64,000 bases of DNA. It comes from Trogon surrucura. Lineage: Eukaryota; Chordata; Aves; Trogoniformes; Trogonidae. Position 1 is the first letter of the stretch, and each line of letters starts with the position of its first letter. Location: positions 1,178,001 through 1,242,000 of the forward strand of contig CM036639.1 in the NCBI GenBank assembly GCA_020746105.1, in the 5' to 3' direction. Shown here one piece after another: positions 45,601-55,800 of this stretch. The notes under the pieces were generated by a model. It saw only the letters and a program-made list of their open reading frames with translations. It ran no database searches and was not told where the DNA came from. The position numbers and the translations under genes were made by a program.

Positions 45601-45670
45601 CCACAGTTTCCTGGTCGACGACAGCCTCTACCTCCTGAAGGCCAACTCTGACCTCTTCAAAGCGGACTAG
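42661..45670 (+). CDS. PGAP3: PGAP3 GPI-anchor phospholipase (PERLD1), frameshifted in exon 7 as read
   Basis: Golgi multi-pass protein needed to remove the unsaturated sn-2 fatty acid during GPI-anchor remodelling. Exons: 42661-42859, 43527-43624, 43712-43864, 44183-44245, 44405-44466, 44566-44702, 45001-45206, 45607-45670 (TAG). Signal peptide [19 protein letters not shown], then [49 protein letters not shown], several TM segments including [16 protein letters not shown] and [17 protein letters not shown], and a C-terminal DDSLYLLK. Exon 7 has nine C's (45128-45136) where the frame needs eight. After LELLDF the frame shifts, while [16 protein letters not shown] continues in the +1 frame. 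With eight C's the product would be 326 residues (human 320). Everything else is intact, so a homopolymer sequencing error is likelier than a true pseudogene. Confidence 0.95.
43040..43310. repeat. Approximately 20-bp minisatellite in PGAP3 intron 1
   Basis: Units built on GGGGGCACTGGGCCATACTG recur with variants such as GACCGTACTGGG and GCTGTGCTGGG. They are clearest at 43066-43160 and decay toward 43300. Confidence 0.85.
44710..44955. repeat. G-rich minisatellite in PGAP3 intron 6
   Basis: GGAGCCAGGCTGGGGGGG and GCTGGAGCT modules alternate through nearly the whole intron, with many G5-G8 runs on the coding strand. It is a strong candidate for G-quadruplex formation in the transcript. Confidence 0.9.
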
Positions 45671-46161
45671 AGGGGCCGGTGGGGGGGAGACGCACAACCC
45701 TTTGTGCCCCCCACCCTGCCCTGTGCCAAGTGACCCCACTCAGTTCCTTCACCCGGCCACGGGCTCTTTTCCCTGGTTGCCTTCTGAGGTTTGCTTTTCT
45801 CTCCACGCCCCCCCTTGTGCCCCCCATCTCCTTTCCCCGGGGTGCAGGGGGCGCTGGGCACGCCTGCTGCTGACTGCCCAGGGGCCAAGTGCAGCAGAGC
45901 CCCCCCCCAGTGACCCCCCCCCCTGGCTGCTGGTGCCCTCCCTGCCATGGAGCCCGATGGAGGCAGCGGCTGCTGGGGGGACGTGGGTGGCCGAGGGGCC
46001 CCTCTGTGCTCGGTGAGGGGGCCCTTGCTCGGCCCTGCTGGCTGCTGGCTGGCTTTTGCAGGGGGGGGGTGTCATGTGTGGGGCTGGAGCGGTGCCTTGG
46101 GGCTGGGGGTGCTGCCAGAGGGGCTGTGCCCCCCCCTCGCCTGAGCGTGTTGTGGGATGTG

Positions 46162-46167
46162 AATAAA
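46162..46167 (+). terminator. PGAP3 polyadenylation signal (AATAAA)
   Basis: AATAAA about 490 bases after the PGAP3 stop. The convergent PNMT signal lies about 340 bases further on. Confidence 0.85.
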
Positions 46168-46506
46168 ACTGAGTTCAACCTGCGCTGGGCCTGGCTCTTG
46201 CCCCCCACCCTGCACCCTCTCCCTGCCCCACGGGCATCCTGTGCTCCCCCCTGCTCTGGGACCGGCCCCACTTCCCCCCCCCCCATGTCTGCCATCCCTG
46301 CTTCCCCCCACCCAACAGGAGTCATTCCCTTTGCTGTGTGCCCAAACCCCCCCCTCGCTGTGCCCTGTGTCCCCCCACACGCCCTGCACCCACGCTCCGC
46401 CCTCACCCTGTCCTCAGCCCCCACCGCAGCCTCCCCTCTTACCCCCTCCAAGGACTCTCCCTTCCTCTCCCCCCAGCAATCCCAGGCTGGGCCGTGCAGC
46501 TCGAGC

Positions 46507-46512
46507 TTTATT
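46507..46512 (-). terminator. PNMT polyadenylation signal (AATAAA, minus strand)
   Basis: The plus strand reads TTTATT, giving AATAAA on the minus strand about 120 bases past the PNMT stop codon. The PNMT 3'UTR is therefore short. Confidence 0.85.
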
Positions 46513-46631
46513 GGGGGCAACGCAGGGAGGGCGGGATATTGGGCTTCAAAATCTGCATTTCTGGGTGATGGGGGGCAGGTCCCCCCCTTCCCTGGGGGAT
46601 GGGATGGGGCGGGGGCGGGGCGGGGGGTCCC

Positions 46632-48452
46632 TCAAGCCTCCAGCGGCTTCTGCGCGTGGGCGAAGAAGACGCCGTCGACGTCGTCCACGCCGGTGCGCAG
46701 GGCGGGCGGCATGGCGTACGAGCGGAAGTCGCGGAGGGCGAAGCCGGCGGCAGCCAAGGCGTCGCGGACGTCGGCCTCGGCCAGCGGCACCACGGGCAGG
46801 CGCGCGGCCCCCGCCAGGTAGAAGGACTCGCCCAGCGCCCCCAGCAGCAGCGCGTGGCCCCCCGGGCGCAGCAGCGAGCCCACGTGTGCCAGCGCCCGGG
46901 CGAAGGCGTCGCGGTCGGGGCTCACGGCTTCGAGGCAGAAGGCGGAGAGCAGCACGTCGGCCGGCGGGCGCAGCGGCGATCCCAGCGGGTCCGGGCGGTG
47001 CACGTCGATGGGCAGGATCCGCCGCAGCCGCCCCCGCAGCCGACGCTCCTTCTCCTGCCACGGCTCCCTGGGGGTGCACAGGGGATCAGCCCCACAGGGA
47101 CGTGGGGACGGGATCCTGCAGGGAGCGACCCAGCACCCACGGGGACAGGATCCCACAGGGATCAACCCAACATCCAGAGGGACACAGGGCTGGGATTCTG
47201 CAGGGATCAACCCCACATTCACAGGCACAGGGGAGAAGGATCCCACAGGGATCAACCCAGCACCCACAGGGATATGGGGACAGGATCCCGCAGGGGTGAA
47301 CCCAGCATCTACCCGGACATGGGGCTGGGATCCTGCAGGGATCAGCTCAGCATGTGGAGGGACACGGAGACAGGATCCTGTAGGGAGCAACCCAGCACCC
47401 ACAGGGACATGGGGACAGGTTCCCACAGGGATCATCTCAGCACCCCCAGGGACAGGATCCCACAGGGATCAGCTCAACATGTACAGGGCACAAGACTGGG
47501 ATCCTGCAGGTGTCAACTCAGCACCCACGTGGACACAGGGACAGGATCCCATGGGCATGTTGGGGCGGGAATCCTGCAGGGTTCAGCCCAACATTCACAG
47601 GGACAGGATCCTGCAGGGATCAGCCCGATGCACAAGAGGGGCACGGAGGAAAAAACCCTGCAGGGATGAGCCAAGCGTCCGCAGGGCTGTGATCCGGTGG
47701 GATCTGGGAACACAGTCCCCCAGGGAGCAACCCGGCACCTGCAGGGACACGGGGCTGTGATCCCTTGAGATCTGGGGCTGCGATCCCACCGGGACCAGCC
47801 CAGCACCACCCACCGCCCGGGGTCCCCCCGTGCCCCCCACGGCCCTACCCGCGTCCCTCGATCTTGCAGACGTGCTGGATGAAGGGGCTCCAGTCGAAGG
47901 TGCCGGGCTCCCCCCGCACCCAGCGCCCCAGCTCCTCCCGGTTCACCGCCAGGTAGTCGGTGGCCACGATCTCCTCGAAGTGGTCGCAGGCGCTCAGCAG
48001 CTGGTAGATGGTGGGGCCCGAGCCCACGTCGATCAGCGTGCGCCCCCGAATCTCACCTGGGGGTGGGGAAGGGGAGCAGGACTTGAAAAGGGGTAGGGGA
48101 GGGGTTCCACACATGGAGCCGGGCACCGGCAAGGGGATTGGGGCAACCGAGGGGGCAGCACCCTGGGAAGGGGCTGGGGAGGTGGGTGGGGAGCAGGGCA
48201 GGGTGCTGAGGTGCTCTCCCCCCACCCCGTGCCTCAGTTTCCCCATCCCGCTGCAAGGCAGGGAGCAGGGAGGGGGGGCTTCCCCATCACCCCCTCACCG
48301 CTGGCAAAGGTCTCGGCCAGGCATCGCAGCTTCCAGGGCACCACGAACTCCTCGGAGGAGAAGTCAGCCCGGGGGGGCAGGTAGTTGTTCTGCAGGTAAG
48401 CGCGGGGGTCGAAGTGCTCGTAGCCCTCCCGGAGGGCGGCCAGGCTGCTCAT
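46632..48452 (-). CDS. PNMT: PNMT phenylethanolamine N-methyltransferase
   Basis: Cytosolic SAM-dependent enzyme that converts noradrenaline to adrenaline in chromaffin cells and some neurons. Three exons as in mammals (minus): 48452-48299, 48056-47849, 47067-46632 (TGA); 265 residues against 282 in human, the difference mostly at the N-terminus (MSSLAALREGYEHF). Visible elements: FDPRAYLQNNYLPPR (substrate and SAM-pocket Tyr/Asn region), VPWKLRCLAETFASG, the SAM-binding LIDVGSGPTIYQLLSA, ELGRWVRGEPG, LPIDVH, FCLEAVSPD (with the Glu corresponding to human E185), and GVDDVDGVFF (with the Asp matching D267). Both introns are GT-AG; exon 2 is 208 bases. A TATA box sits about 50 bases before the ATG. 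Confidence 0.96.
47085..47790. repeat. Approximately 40-bp minisatellite filling PNMT intron 2
   Basis: Units of the type GGGACAGGATCCCACAGGGA plus TCAACCCAGCACCCACA repeat about 17 times with variation (GGCTGGGATTCTGCAGGGAT and similar). The spacing varies around 38-50 bases. Confidence 0.92.
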
Positions 48453-48500
48453 GGCGAAGGGGCTGCGGCGGCGGCACCCACCCGCCCCCCGAAAGCCGCC

Positions 48501-48508
48501 TTATATAT
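48501..48508 (-). promoter_or_regulatory. PNMT TATA box
   Basis: On the minus strand ATATATAAGG lies 49-56 bases upstream of the PNMT ATG, the right distance for a TATA box with a short 5'UTR. Other genes here are mostly TATA-less; this fits a tissue-restricted promoter. Confidence 0.75.
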
Positions 48509-48519
48509 CCCTGGCTGGG

Positions 48520-49470
48520 CTGACGGGGGGGTCACGGTGAGCGATGGCCCTGCCCGTCGCGGCGGCGGTGACGGCCATCCATCGCCGATAACCAGGTTAG
48601 TGCCAGCGCCCCGGGGGCCGTGGCTGGACGCAGCGCAGCTGGATCCGGTCCCCACGCAGCGATAATGCGCCTCTGCCCCCCGCCTCCCTGGGCTGGAGGT
48701 GGGGGGGGGACAGGATCCAGGAGTCCTGGCTCCAGTCCCCGCTCCCTGAGAGGTGGGAGACCCAACCCCGAGTCTGCTCATGTGTGTCCCGTGGGATGGG
48801 ATTGGGATGGGGACAAGGACGGGAATGGGGATGGGGAAGGGGCTGGGACTGGGAATGAACTGGGATGGGAATGGACATCGGATTGGGATGGGGAAGGGGA
48901 TGGGATCAGGATAGGCTCAGGATGAGGATGAATTGGGATGGGATGAGGCTGGGCACACCCACCCACGCTCTCCTGATGCCTCCATCACCAGTGAGCTGAG
49001 TGTGCTGGACCTCAGCCCAGTGCCCGGCAGGAACTGGCACCAGCAACCCTGCCAGCTCCCAGTATTCCCAGTGCACCCAGCACCATGCGATAAGAGGCAG
49101 GATGGGACCTGCTTACAGGGCTGAGGAGCAGGATGGGGTTAAAGATCCCAAATCCTGCCTGGGCCAGAGCTGTGGGGGGGACAAAGGCAGCTCCTGGGGT
49201 GGGAAGGGATGGGCTGGGGACAGGGACTGGCGGTGACCCAGGGACAGCGGGATCCGGCCGGATGGGAACAGCTAATCTGGGCGCTGGGGCCGTCCTGGAC
49301 CCTGGCACTGGCTGGGCTGGCAATGAGGGGGGGGTGGTTATATAAGCAGAAGATCCCCCCGCCCCAAGTTCCCACAAAGCAGAAGGTCTTGAAGGGTGCC
49401 CGGGTGTCGTCCCCCACCCCAAGGACCTCGTATCCCCCTCCCCAGCCCCCAAAACGATGCCGCCAGGCCA
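48520..49470. other. PNMT-TCAP intergenic spacer
   Basis: About 0.95 kb with no coding evidence. It contains a G-rich (GGGATG)-like tract at 48795-48950 and should hold PNMT upstream regulatory DNA. I could not confirm the glucocorticoid-response or EGR1 elements known in mammals. Confidence 0.5.
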
Positions 49471-49479
49471 GCTTGGACA

Positions 49480-49485
49480 TTTATT
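49480..49485 (-). terminator. TCAP polyadenylation signal (AATAAA, minus strand)
   Basis: TTTATT on the plus strand gives AATAAA for TCAP about 415 bases after its stop codon. Confidence 0.8.
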
Positions 49486-49899
49486 ACCGTACAAATACCG
49501 TGGTTCGCACAACCCCACACCCCACCACAGCCCCCCCACCCCTTCTCAGCCTCCCCCCCCAGGGCCCTGTTCGGCCCCAGGCGGGGGGCATCGTCTCAGC
49601 GCTCCCCATCCTCGCACCCCATTTCTCTTTGCCAGGGAAACCGAGCTGCGCCCGGTGCTGCCGGGAGCCCCCCGAACTGCGGGCGCCCCGGCCCCGCCGG
49701 CCCCCCCCCGCCGCCCGCTGCGGAGTGGGGTCCCAGGAGTGTGGGAACCCACCCCCACCTGCCCCCCCCATCCCGCGTTGCTTCTTCGGGGCAGCCGAGC
49801 AGACCCAGGCATCGGGGTCCCCTCGACCGCCCCCCAGCATCAGCCTCCTGTGTCCCCCCCCCCCCATCTCCCCAATCCCCCCCAGCCCCGTCTCCATCT

Positions 49900-50992
49900 T
49901 CAGCCCCGTTGGGCCTCGTGGGACAAGGAGCGGGAGAGGGTGCGGGGGACCCCGGCCTTGGCACCGCGCAGGTCCAGGGGGGCGAAGAGGGGCAGGGGGA
50001 GGGTGCGGGCGTAGGGCAGGAGGTGCTGGGTCAGGGGCTGCCCCAGGAAGCCCCCTCGCAGCACGCCCCAGGGCGAGCGCTGCTCCAGCACCCGCGTCTC
50101 CCCGCGATGCTCCACCGTCTCCCGGTGCTGCTCGTCCACTTCCCGCCGGCACCACCTGGGCACGGGGAGGGGGGGGGCTTGTGGGTGATGGGAGAGGGAC
50201 CCCCAAATCCTGCTCTGCCCCGCTGGGGTGCCTGAAGACCCCCTCCACCTCCCACACCACCCCATGGGGACCACCCACCCCTCAGATGTCCCCATGACCC
50301 TCGTGGCTTCACTGACCCCATGGGGGCTCTCAGAGACCCTCCAGGACCTGCACAGCCCTCCAGGGACCCCCCCCCACCCCATGGGCACCCCCCCCACACC
50401 CCTCATGGCCCCATGTGGCTGCCCAGCCTCCCCCAACCCCACGAAGAAAACCCCCTCCCCGTCACCCCACAGGAACCCCTGCAAGACCCTCCCAGTCCCC
50501 CTTAGATGTCCCCCCCAACTTCCCTGGAGCTCCCACAACCCCAAAGGAACCCTCAGAGTCCCCCACACCCCCTTGGGGACCCAAGAGACCCTCTGCACCC
50601 CCCCACATCCCCCACAGCCCCTTGGGCACCCAAGAGACCCCCCACAGCCCCCCACATCCCCTCAAAGCCCCCCCCACAGCCCCTTGGGGACTCAAGAGAC
50701 CTCCTGCCACTGCCACATCCCCTCGGAGCCCCCCTACCCTCAAGACCCCATGGAAACACCACAGCCCTTGGGGACCCTCAAGCATCCAGTGCTGCCCCCC
50801 CTACAGCCCCAGCACCCTGAGGACCCCCCTCTGTGCCCCTCACCCCTCCTCAGGCCGGGTGTTGAGCTCGAGGTCGAGCCACTCAGCGCTGAAGGTCTCT
50901 CGCCTCCCCACGTCCTCCTCCCGCACGCGACAGCCCAGGCGGGCGCCCACGAGCAGCCCCCCGCTGCGCACCACCGCGCTCGGCCCCAGCAT
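49900..50992 (-). CDS. TCAP: TCAP (telethonin), short form
   Basis: Sarcomeric Z-disc protein that glues two titin N-termini (Z1Z2) together in striated muscle. Two exons (minus): 50992-50844 and 50155-49900 (TGA), 134 residues, against 167 in human. Exon 1 ends VGRRETFSAEWLDLELNTRP, matching the mammalian pattern with the intron in the same place (after RPEEG). Exon 2 has HRETVEHRGETRVLEQRSPW, LLPYARTLPLPLFAP, and the C-terminal serine cluster RTLSRSLSHEAQRG, nearly identical to human. The roughly 46-residue region between PLPxF and the terminal block in human (including an LQELLALETALG-type helix) is mostly absent, while the N-terminal extension is longer. A TATA-like CCATATAAG lies about 40 bases upstream. 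The intron is filled with C-rich repeats. Confidence 0.93.
50380..50800. repeat. C-rich minisatellite in the TCAP intron
   Basis: Modules such as CCCCTTGGGGACCCAAGAGA and CCCCCACATCCCC recur with roughly 40-50-base spacing, clearest at 50565-50710. They keep long open frames free of stops on both strands by composition alone. Confidence 0.85.
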
Positions 50993-51030
50993 GACGCCGA
51001 CGTGTCCCCCCCCCACGCCCGCCCGGCCCG

Positions 51031-51059
51031 CTTATATGGCCCCGTCAGGGCTATTTTGG
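51031..51059 (-). promoter_or_regulatory. TCAP promoter: TATA box and CArG/MEF2-like element
   Basis: Minus-strand CCATATAAG (51039-51031) is a TATA box about 40 bases before the ATG. GCTATTTTGG (51050-51059) differs at one base from a CArG box CC(A/T)6GG and also resembles a MEF2 half. Both fit a striated-muscle promoter. Inference from motifs. Confidence 0.5.
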
Positions 51060-51064
51060 GAGGT

Positions 51065-51825
51065 GTCGCTGGCACCGCGGGGACAGGAGGGTGCCAAGGG
51101 CCCCCCCTCCTGCCACCGGGGCAAGCGGGGGCGGTGGCACTTGGGACACGTGCGTCACCCCGCGCGCGTCCGGCCGCACTCAGCCCCACGTGCCTGCTGG
51201 CCGCGGTGACACCCCCAACCCTGGGTTGTCCCCCCCCGCTAAGGGACATGGGGCAAACCCTTGGTGGCAACGTGATGGCCGGACCCCCTGGCCCCCGCCC
51301 AGGGCACGTCTGGCCTTTCCTAGCCCAGCGCTGACACCGGCCCTGAGGCCACCAACTGCGACAGACCCCCCCGGAGGTGTCGCCGGTTTTGGGGGTGTCC
51401 ATGGACAACGTGGTGGCCAGGCCATCCCCCGCTATCACCCGGCCCCACCACTGCCCTCAAAAGGCCACCAGGGTCCCACCGTGGCGCGTCCCCCTCCGCA
51501 GGAGGGGCTGTGGTGCTTGGGCAGGGGGTGCTGCTGGCCACGGGGCCCCCCCCCCGGGCTATTTGTAGGGCCAACAGATGGGGGCTGCGGACAGACGGGC
51601 GCCCGCCGGGTGCCAGAGCTTGGGGCTCACGTGGCTGCAGCGGTTGCCCGGGGGGAGCGGGGGGCTCCGGGGCCTCGTGGTGCCACTCCCGGAGCGGGGA
51701 CCATCTGGGGACACTCCAGGAAACCTTTGCCCAAAGTGACCAGCGTCCACGTTCGGGAGCTGCCGGTGCCGCCAGGGATGGGGGACGGTGACACCCATAG
51801 CCCAAGGAGCCTGGAGAACCCTTTT
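51065..51825. other. TCAP upstream / STARD3 downstream spacer
   Basis: About 0.75 kb, GC-rich. No coding evidence. CTATTTGTAG at 51559-51568 is one base away from a MEF2 consensus and could belong to a distal TCAP muscle enhancer. Confidence 0.4.
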
Positions 51826-51830
51826 TTTTG

Positions 51831-51900
51831 TTTATTTTGAGACTGGGGGGGCTTCAGGCTGACCCCAACCCCGCGGCCGCTCCTCCTCCTCACGTTTATT
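51831..51900 (-). terminator. STARD3 polyadenylation signals (two AATAAA, minus strand)
   Basis: AATAAA occurs on the minus strand at 51895-51900 and again at 51831-51836, giving a STARD3 3'UTR of about 0.94-1.0 kb. Either or both could be used. Confidence 0.7.
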
Positions 51901-52835
51901 CGCTCGGGTTGCAAAGGGCACCCACGGATGACAACGGGGCTGCAAACAGTGCAAGAAGGCTTTTAATTCTGGCACGTGCTGGCCGGAGGAGTCGCCCCTC
52001 GCAGGCACGAGACCCCCCCAGGCTCGGGCTGGGGGGCTGCAGAGAGCCCAGGGAGGGGGCCGGTGTGGGCGCTCCCTGCAGCGCTGCCGGCGTGTGCCCC
52101 CGCGTGCGGGCGGCTTCGCGCTGGTTCCATTTATAGCTCAGAACACGGCACCGGCGCTCACAGGTAGAAAAGAAGCTGCAGTCGCCCCCGCATCCTCCCC
52201 CCTCTCCAGCTCCCGCTACACACACACACACCCCCCCCCCCCAAAAAAGAAAAAAAGGATAAAAGCCTCTGCTTAAGGCAAATCACGCTCTGCCTCCACT
52301 CGGAGCTGTGGGAGCGGGGATGAGCTTCCCCAAAGGGGACTCGGGCACCCAGGGAGGTCGGGGCAGCCTGAAGCACCAGGGAACAGCCCCTGGGGGTGTC
52401 CCCTGCACGGACAACCCCCCCATCCCATTGTGCAGGGGTAGGGGCAGCCCCCCCCGGCAGGGGGCTTCATCTGGACAATGAGAGGGGATGGACCCGTGTC
52501 CTCATCCCAACGTGGCCTTCACCTCTGGCTCCTCTTTCTCATGGAACTGAGGGAAAGTAGGGGAGCTGGGGGGGGTCACAGATGAGCCCCCACGCCCTGG
52601 GCGAGGGACGAGGGGAGGGTAAGGGTTTGGCACGTGACAGTCCATGGTTTCGGGGCCCCGAGCCGCGGTGGGAGAAGGAGCTGAGCAGCCCCCGGCCTCA
52701 TCCTGGCGCTGTTGGGGGCAATCCTCCCCGGGGCGGGGGTGTCACAGGCTCCTCTCCCGGCTGTCCCCTGGAGGGGGGCGGGGGGCAGAGGAGAGAGGGC
52801 AGAGGAATGTCCGCCGAAGGGCAGGTCCCCGGGGC

Positions 52836-55800
52836 TCACGGCTTGCCGGAGAGCTCGCCGACGCGCTGGCGGAGGTGGAAGGCGAACTCGAACATGGTGG
52901 CTGCCAGGCTCTGGTGGATCAGGTACCGCGGCAGGCGACCCTGCGGGGAGAGCAGAGGAGCACGGAGGTGTGAGGTGGGAGAGCAGGAGGGGGTCGGGGT
53001 TGGACCCCCCCTAACCCAAGGGTGTCAGTCCAGGGACGCCGCGGCGGGGAGCTGCCGCTTTCCAGGAGCTCGCTCCGGGGGAGGAACTTGAAACGCGATT
53101 TTTGATTTCTCTTAAAAAAAAAAAAAAGAAAAGAAAAAGCCCTGCACGACTCAACCCCACCCGCCTCGGCCCGCGCTCCATTATGCGAGATGAATAGAAA
53201 AACAACAAAAAAAGAAAAAAAAAATATCCTCTCCTCCGCGGGGGGAAAAGAGCTGAGGCACGGCCGGGGGTTCCCAGGGCAGATGGGGGGGTCCCAAGTG
53301 GCAGCAGCTTGGGCAGGGACAGTCAGCCAAGCGTCCGGGGGGCTCGGGTAGCCCCAGGAGGACACTCCCCGCCTTGGATTGGGGCGTTTCGTCAGGGCAG
53401 GAGGCAGAGACTTGTCCCCAGAGTGAGTTTTCTCAGCAGCACCCAGGGCTGTTGGTCCGAGGGGCCGTTTCGGACACCTCCCTGAAAGGAGCTCGGGGGA
53501 GAAGCTCCGTCACGGACACAAACACACACACACACGTGTGGAGTTCTCGCCCTTCGTTGCAGGAAGGGATGAGCCAGGCTCTATAAATACTCGTTCGGGG
53601 CCAAAGGAAGCGCAGGAGCAGGGTCTGGGCACTCGCAGAGCCCGCCAGGAAGATGGTGGGAGCGGTTGACGGGCACGTTATTAATAGCTCGGCCGCTACG
53701 GCATTTCTCCCAGCGGCGGAGGCAGGCGGTGGGCGAGAGCTCTCCAGCCCGGGGAGGACAAGGAACGTCTTTTTCCCTTCCCAGCCCCATCTTGCACAAC
53801 CCGATGGGCTCGTTATCCCTCCCAAGCCGCTCGTTACGGAGGGGCGGGAGCCGGATCCTTGCGGGAAAAACACACAGATCCAGTGCAGAGGGGGCACGCT
53901 CCGCTCCGTCCTCGCTCTCGAATCCTTCCCAAGAGCGTTTCGCAAGGCAGGAGCTGATCTACTTTGCGGGGAGGGAGGGAGGGACGTGGGAGGGGAGGGG
54001 GCCGCGCAGCTTTGCAGCAGAACCGCGGATGAATGGAGCCTTTGTGCTCGCTGCCGCTGCTGCAGCGCCGTTACCACGTCAACCTTCCGCGGAGGAAGGG
54101 AAGGGGCCGGCTCCGCTCCCCCCAAATCCGCCCCGACCCCGGGTCCCTTCGAGCCGCTGCCTTTTGTCAGGGCCACCAGCAAGGGCTCGACACGCAGCTC
54201 CGCAAATAGCTCCGGATCTGGGTCATCTCACCCGGCCAAAGAGCTTTTTCCCCCCAGGGTGGGGCCGGGATTGGCCCAGGGGGGTGGGACAGGGCAGGCA
54301 AATAACCCCTTCGAGTGGGACCACGTTTCATTTCACGTTGCCAACTACCTCCTGTCCCCAAAGAGGATCAAAATCTCTCTCCCACTCCTGCACGCAGGGA
54401 TGTGAAACCCCCTAAGCAAGATCCCTACCAGGGAAGGAAGAGCTTCCCCACCCTCATATCGTGACAACTTCAGGGGAATTAAAAATTTAAAAAAAAGAGT
54501 GATTTCTCAGGCAGTTTAACCTCCATGAGCAAAACTTGAGCCCCTCTAGGGCCCCTTTTTACCTTCAGGTCCGTGTTGAGAATCCAGATGAACGTGCAGA
54601 CCCTGGGGTTGCTGGGACATTTCAGCACGATGAACCCTCCGGGCCCGTTCTCACCCCTGTGGGGAACCAAGAGCGCACACGGTCAGAGCCGGGGCGGCCA
54701 AAGAGCCGCTCTCAAACGCTCTGGGGTCGCACAGCACCGACCCTGCCGGGGCAGCGGCCACCCCCTCCAGCCGGCAGCGAGGCCAGGAGCCCGGCGGGGC
54801 AGGAGCAGATGTGCGGAGCGCCCGGGGAGGCGTCTGCTTTGGCTGCAGGCGCACGAGCGAGGCAGGTTTCCCACAGGTGCTTTGGCAGCGGCGGTGCCAG
54901 CGCTGCCGGCTGAGCAGCAGCCTCTGCCTCCGGGCCGTGCCAGCCCTTCACCGCGAGGAGGTTTCCGAGGCAGAACCCTGTGAAAACGGGTGCGGACGGG
55001 CAGGTCCCAGGAGCGCCCGCGCGGTCAGGCCAGGCTCGGCGCGGGGAACCTCCTGGCTACGGCCCCCAGATCCTTCCTTGCGCCACCTGAGCGGTCTCGG
55101 AGACGCGAGCGGCGCTCGCGCACGGAGCCCAAATACAGACTTGCCTTTCCCTCTTTGGGAACACGCTATTTTTTGCTGCGTACATTTGTAAAAAAGATTT
55201 TTCTAGGCCCTGAAGTCCCCAGCTCTTAAATAGACTGAGGCAGCTATAACGGCTCCGAGTTAAAATGTCAATTACTTTAACCAGATTATTAGGAAAAACA
55301 AAGTCAGTGCGCGAAGTGGCACAGCTGGGCCCCGGGCACCGGCACAGACAGGAACAAGGAGCCCTTGTTCGACGAGACGAACCCTGCCGAGATCCATCAC
55401 CAGGCGTCCCTTCGGAAGGGGAGAGGCCAAAGATCCCGCCGACGCTTTGGGAGCCGGTCCGTCCTGACGCAGCTCGTTCCACCCACGGGACCATCTCTCA
55501 GTGTCCTCGGCCTTTAAAGTCCGTAAGTGCCTGGCTTACGAGAAGCAAAAGGCATCCGAGAGGCTCCAAGCGAGCCACGGTCAGCTGTTTACTGCCCCTC
55601 CGAAACGGCAGCTGGCCCTGTTTGGGAATTAACTGTTACATAAACAGGATGCGGACTGGGTCGGGGTTTGCGCTGTTGCTGGTCGGCACCTCCACTCCCC
55701 TGAGCGGAGCGCCGGGAAACGCCCGAGCGACACTGAACAGCACGCAGAGTTTCTTTAACAAAGGAAGAAGAACAAGGGAAGCGAGGTGCAGTTCCACAAA

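Noticed and set aside
49209-51334. Long ORFs over TCAP and its intron (about 250-370 codons, both strands)
   Set aside because: They pass through splice sites and a C-rich repeat. Only the segments matching telethonin in the minus frame are real coding sequence.
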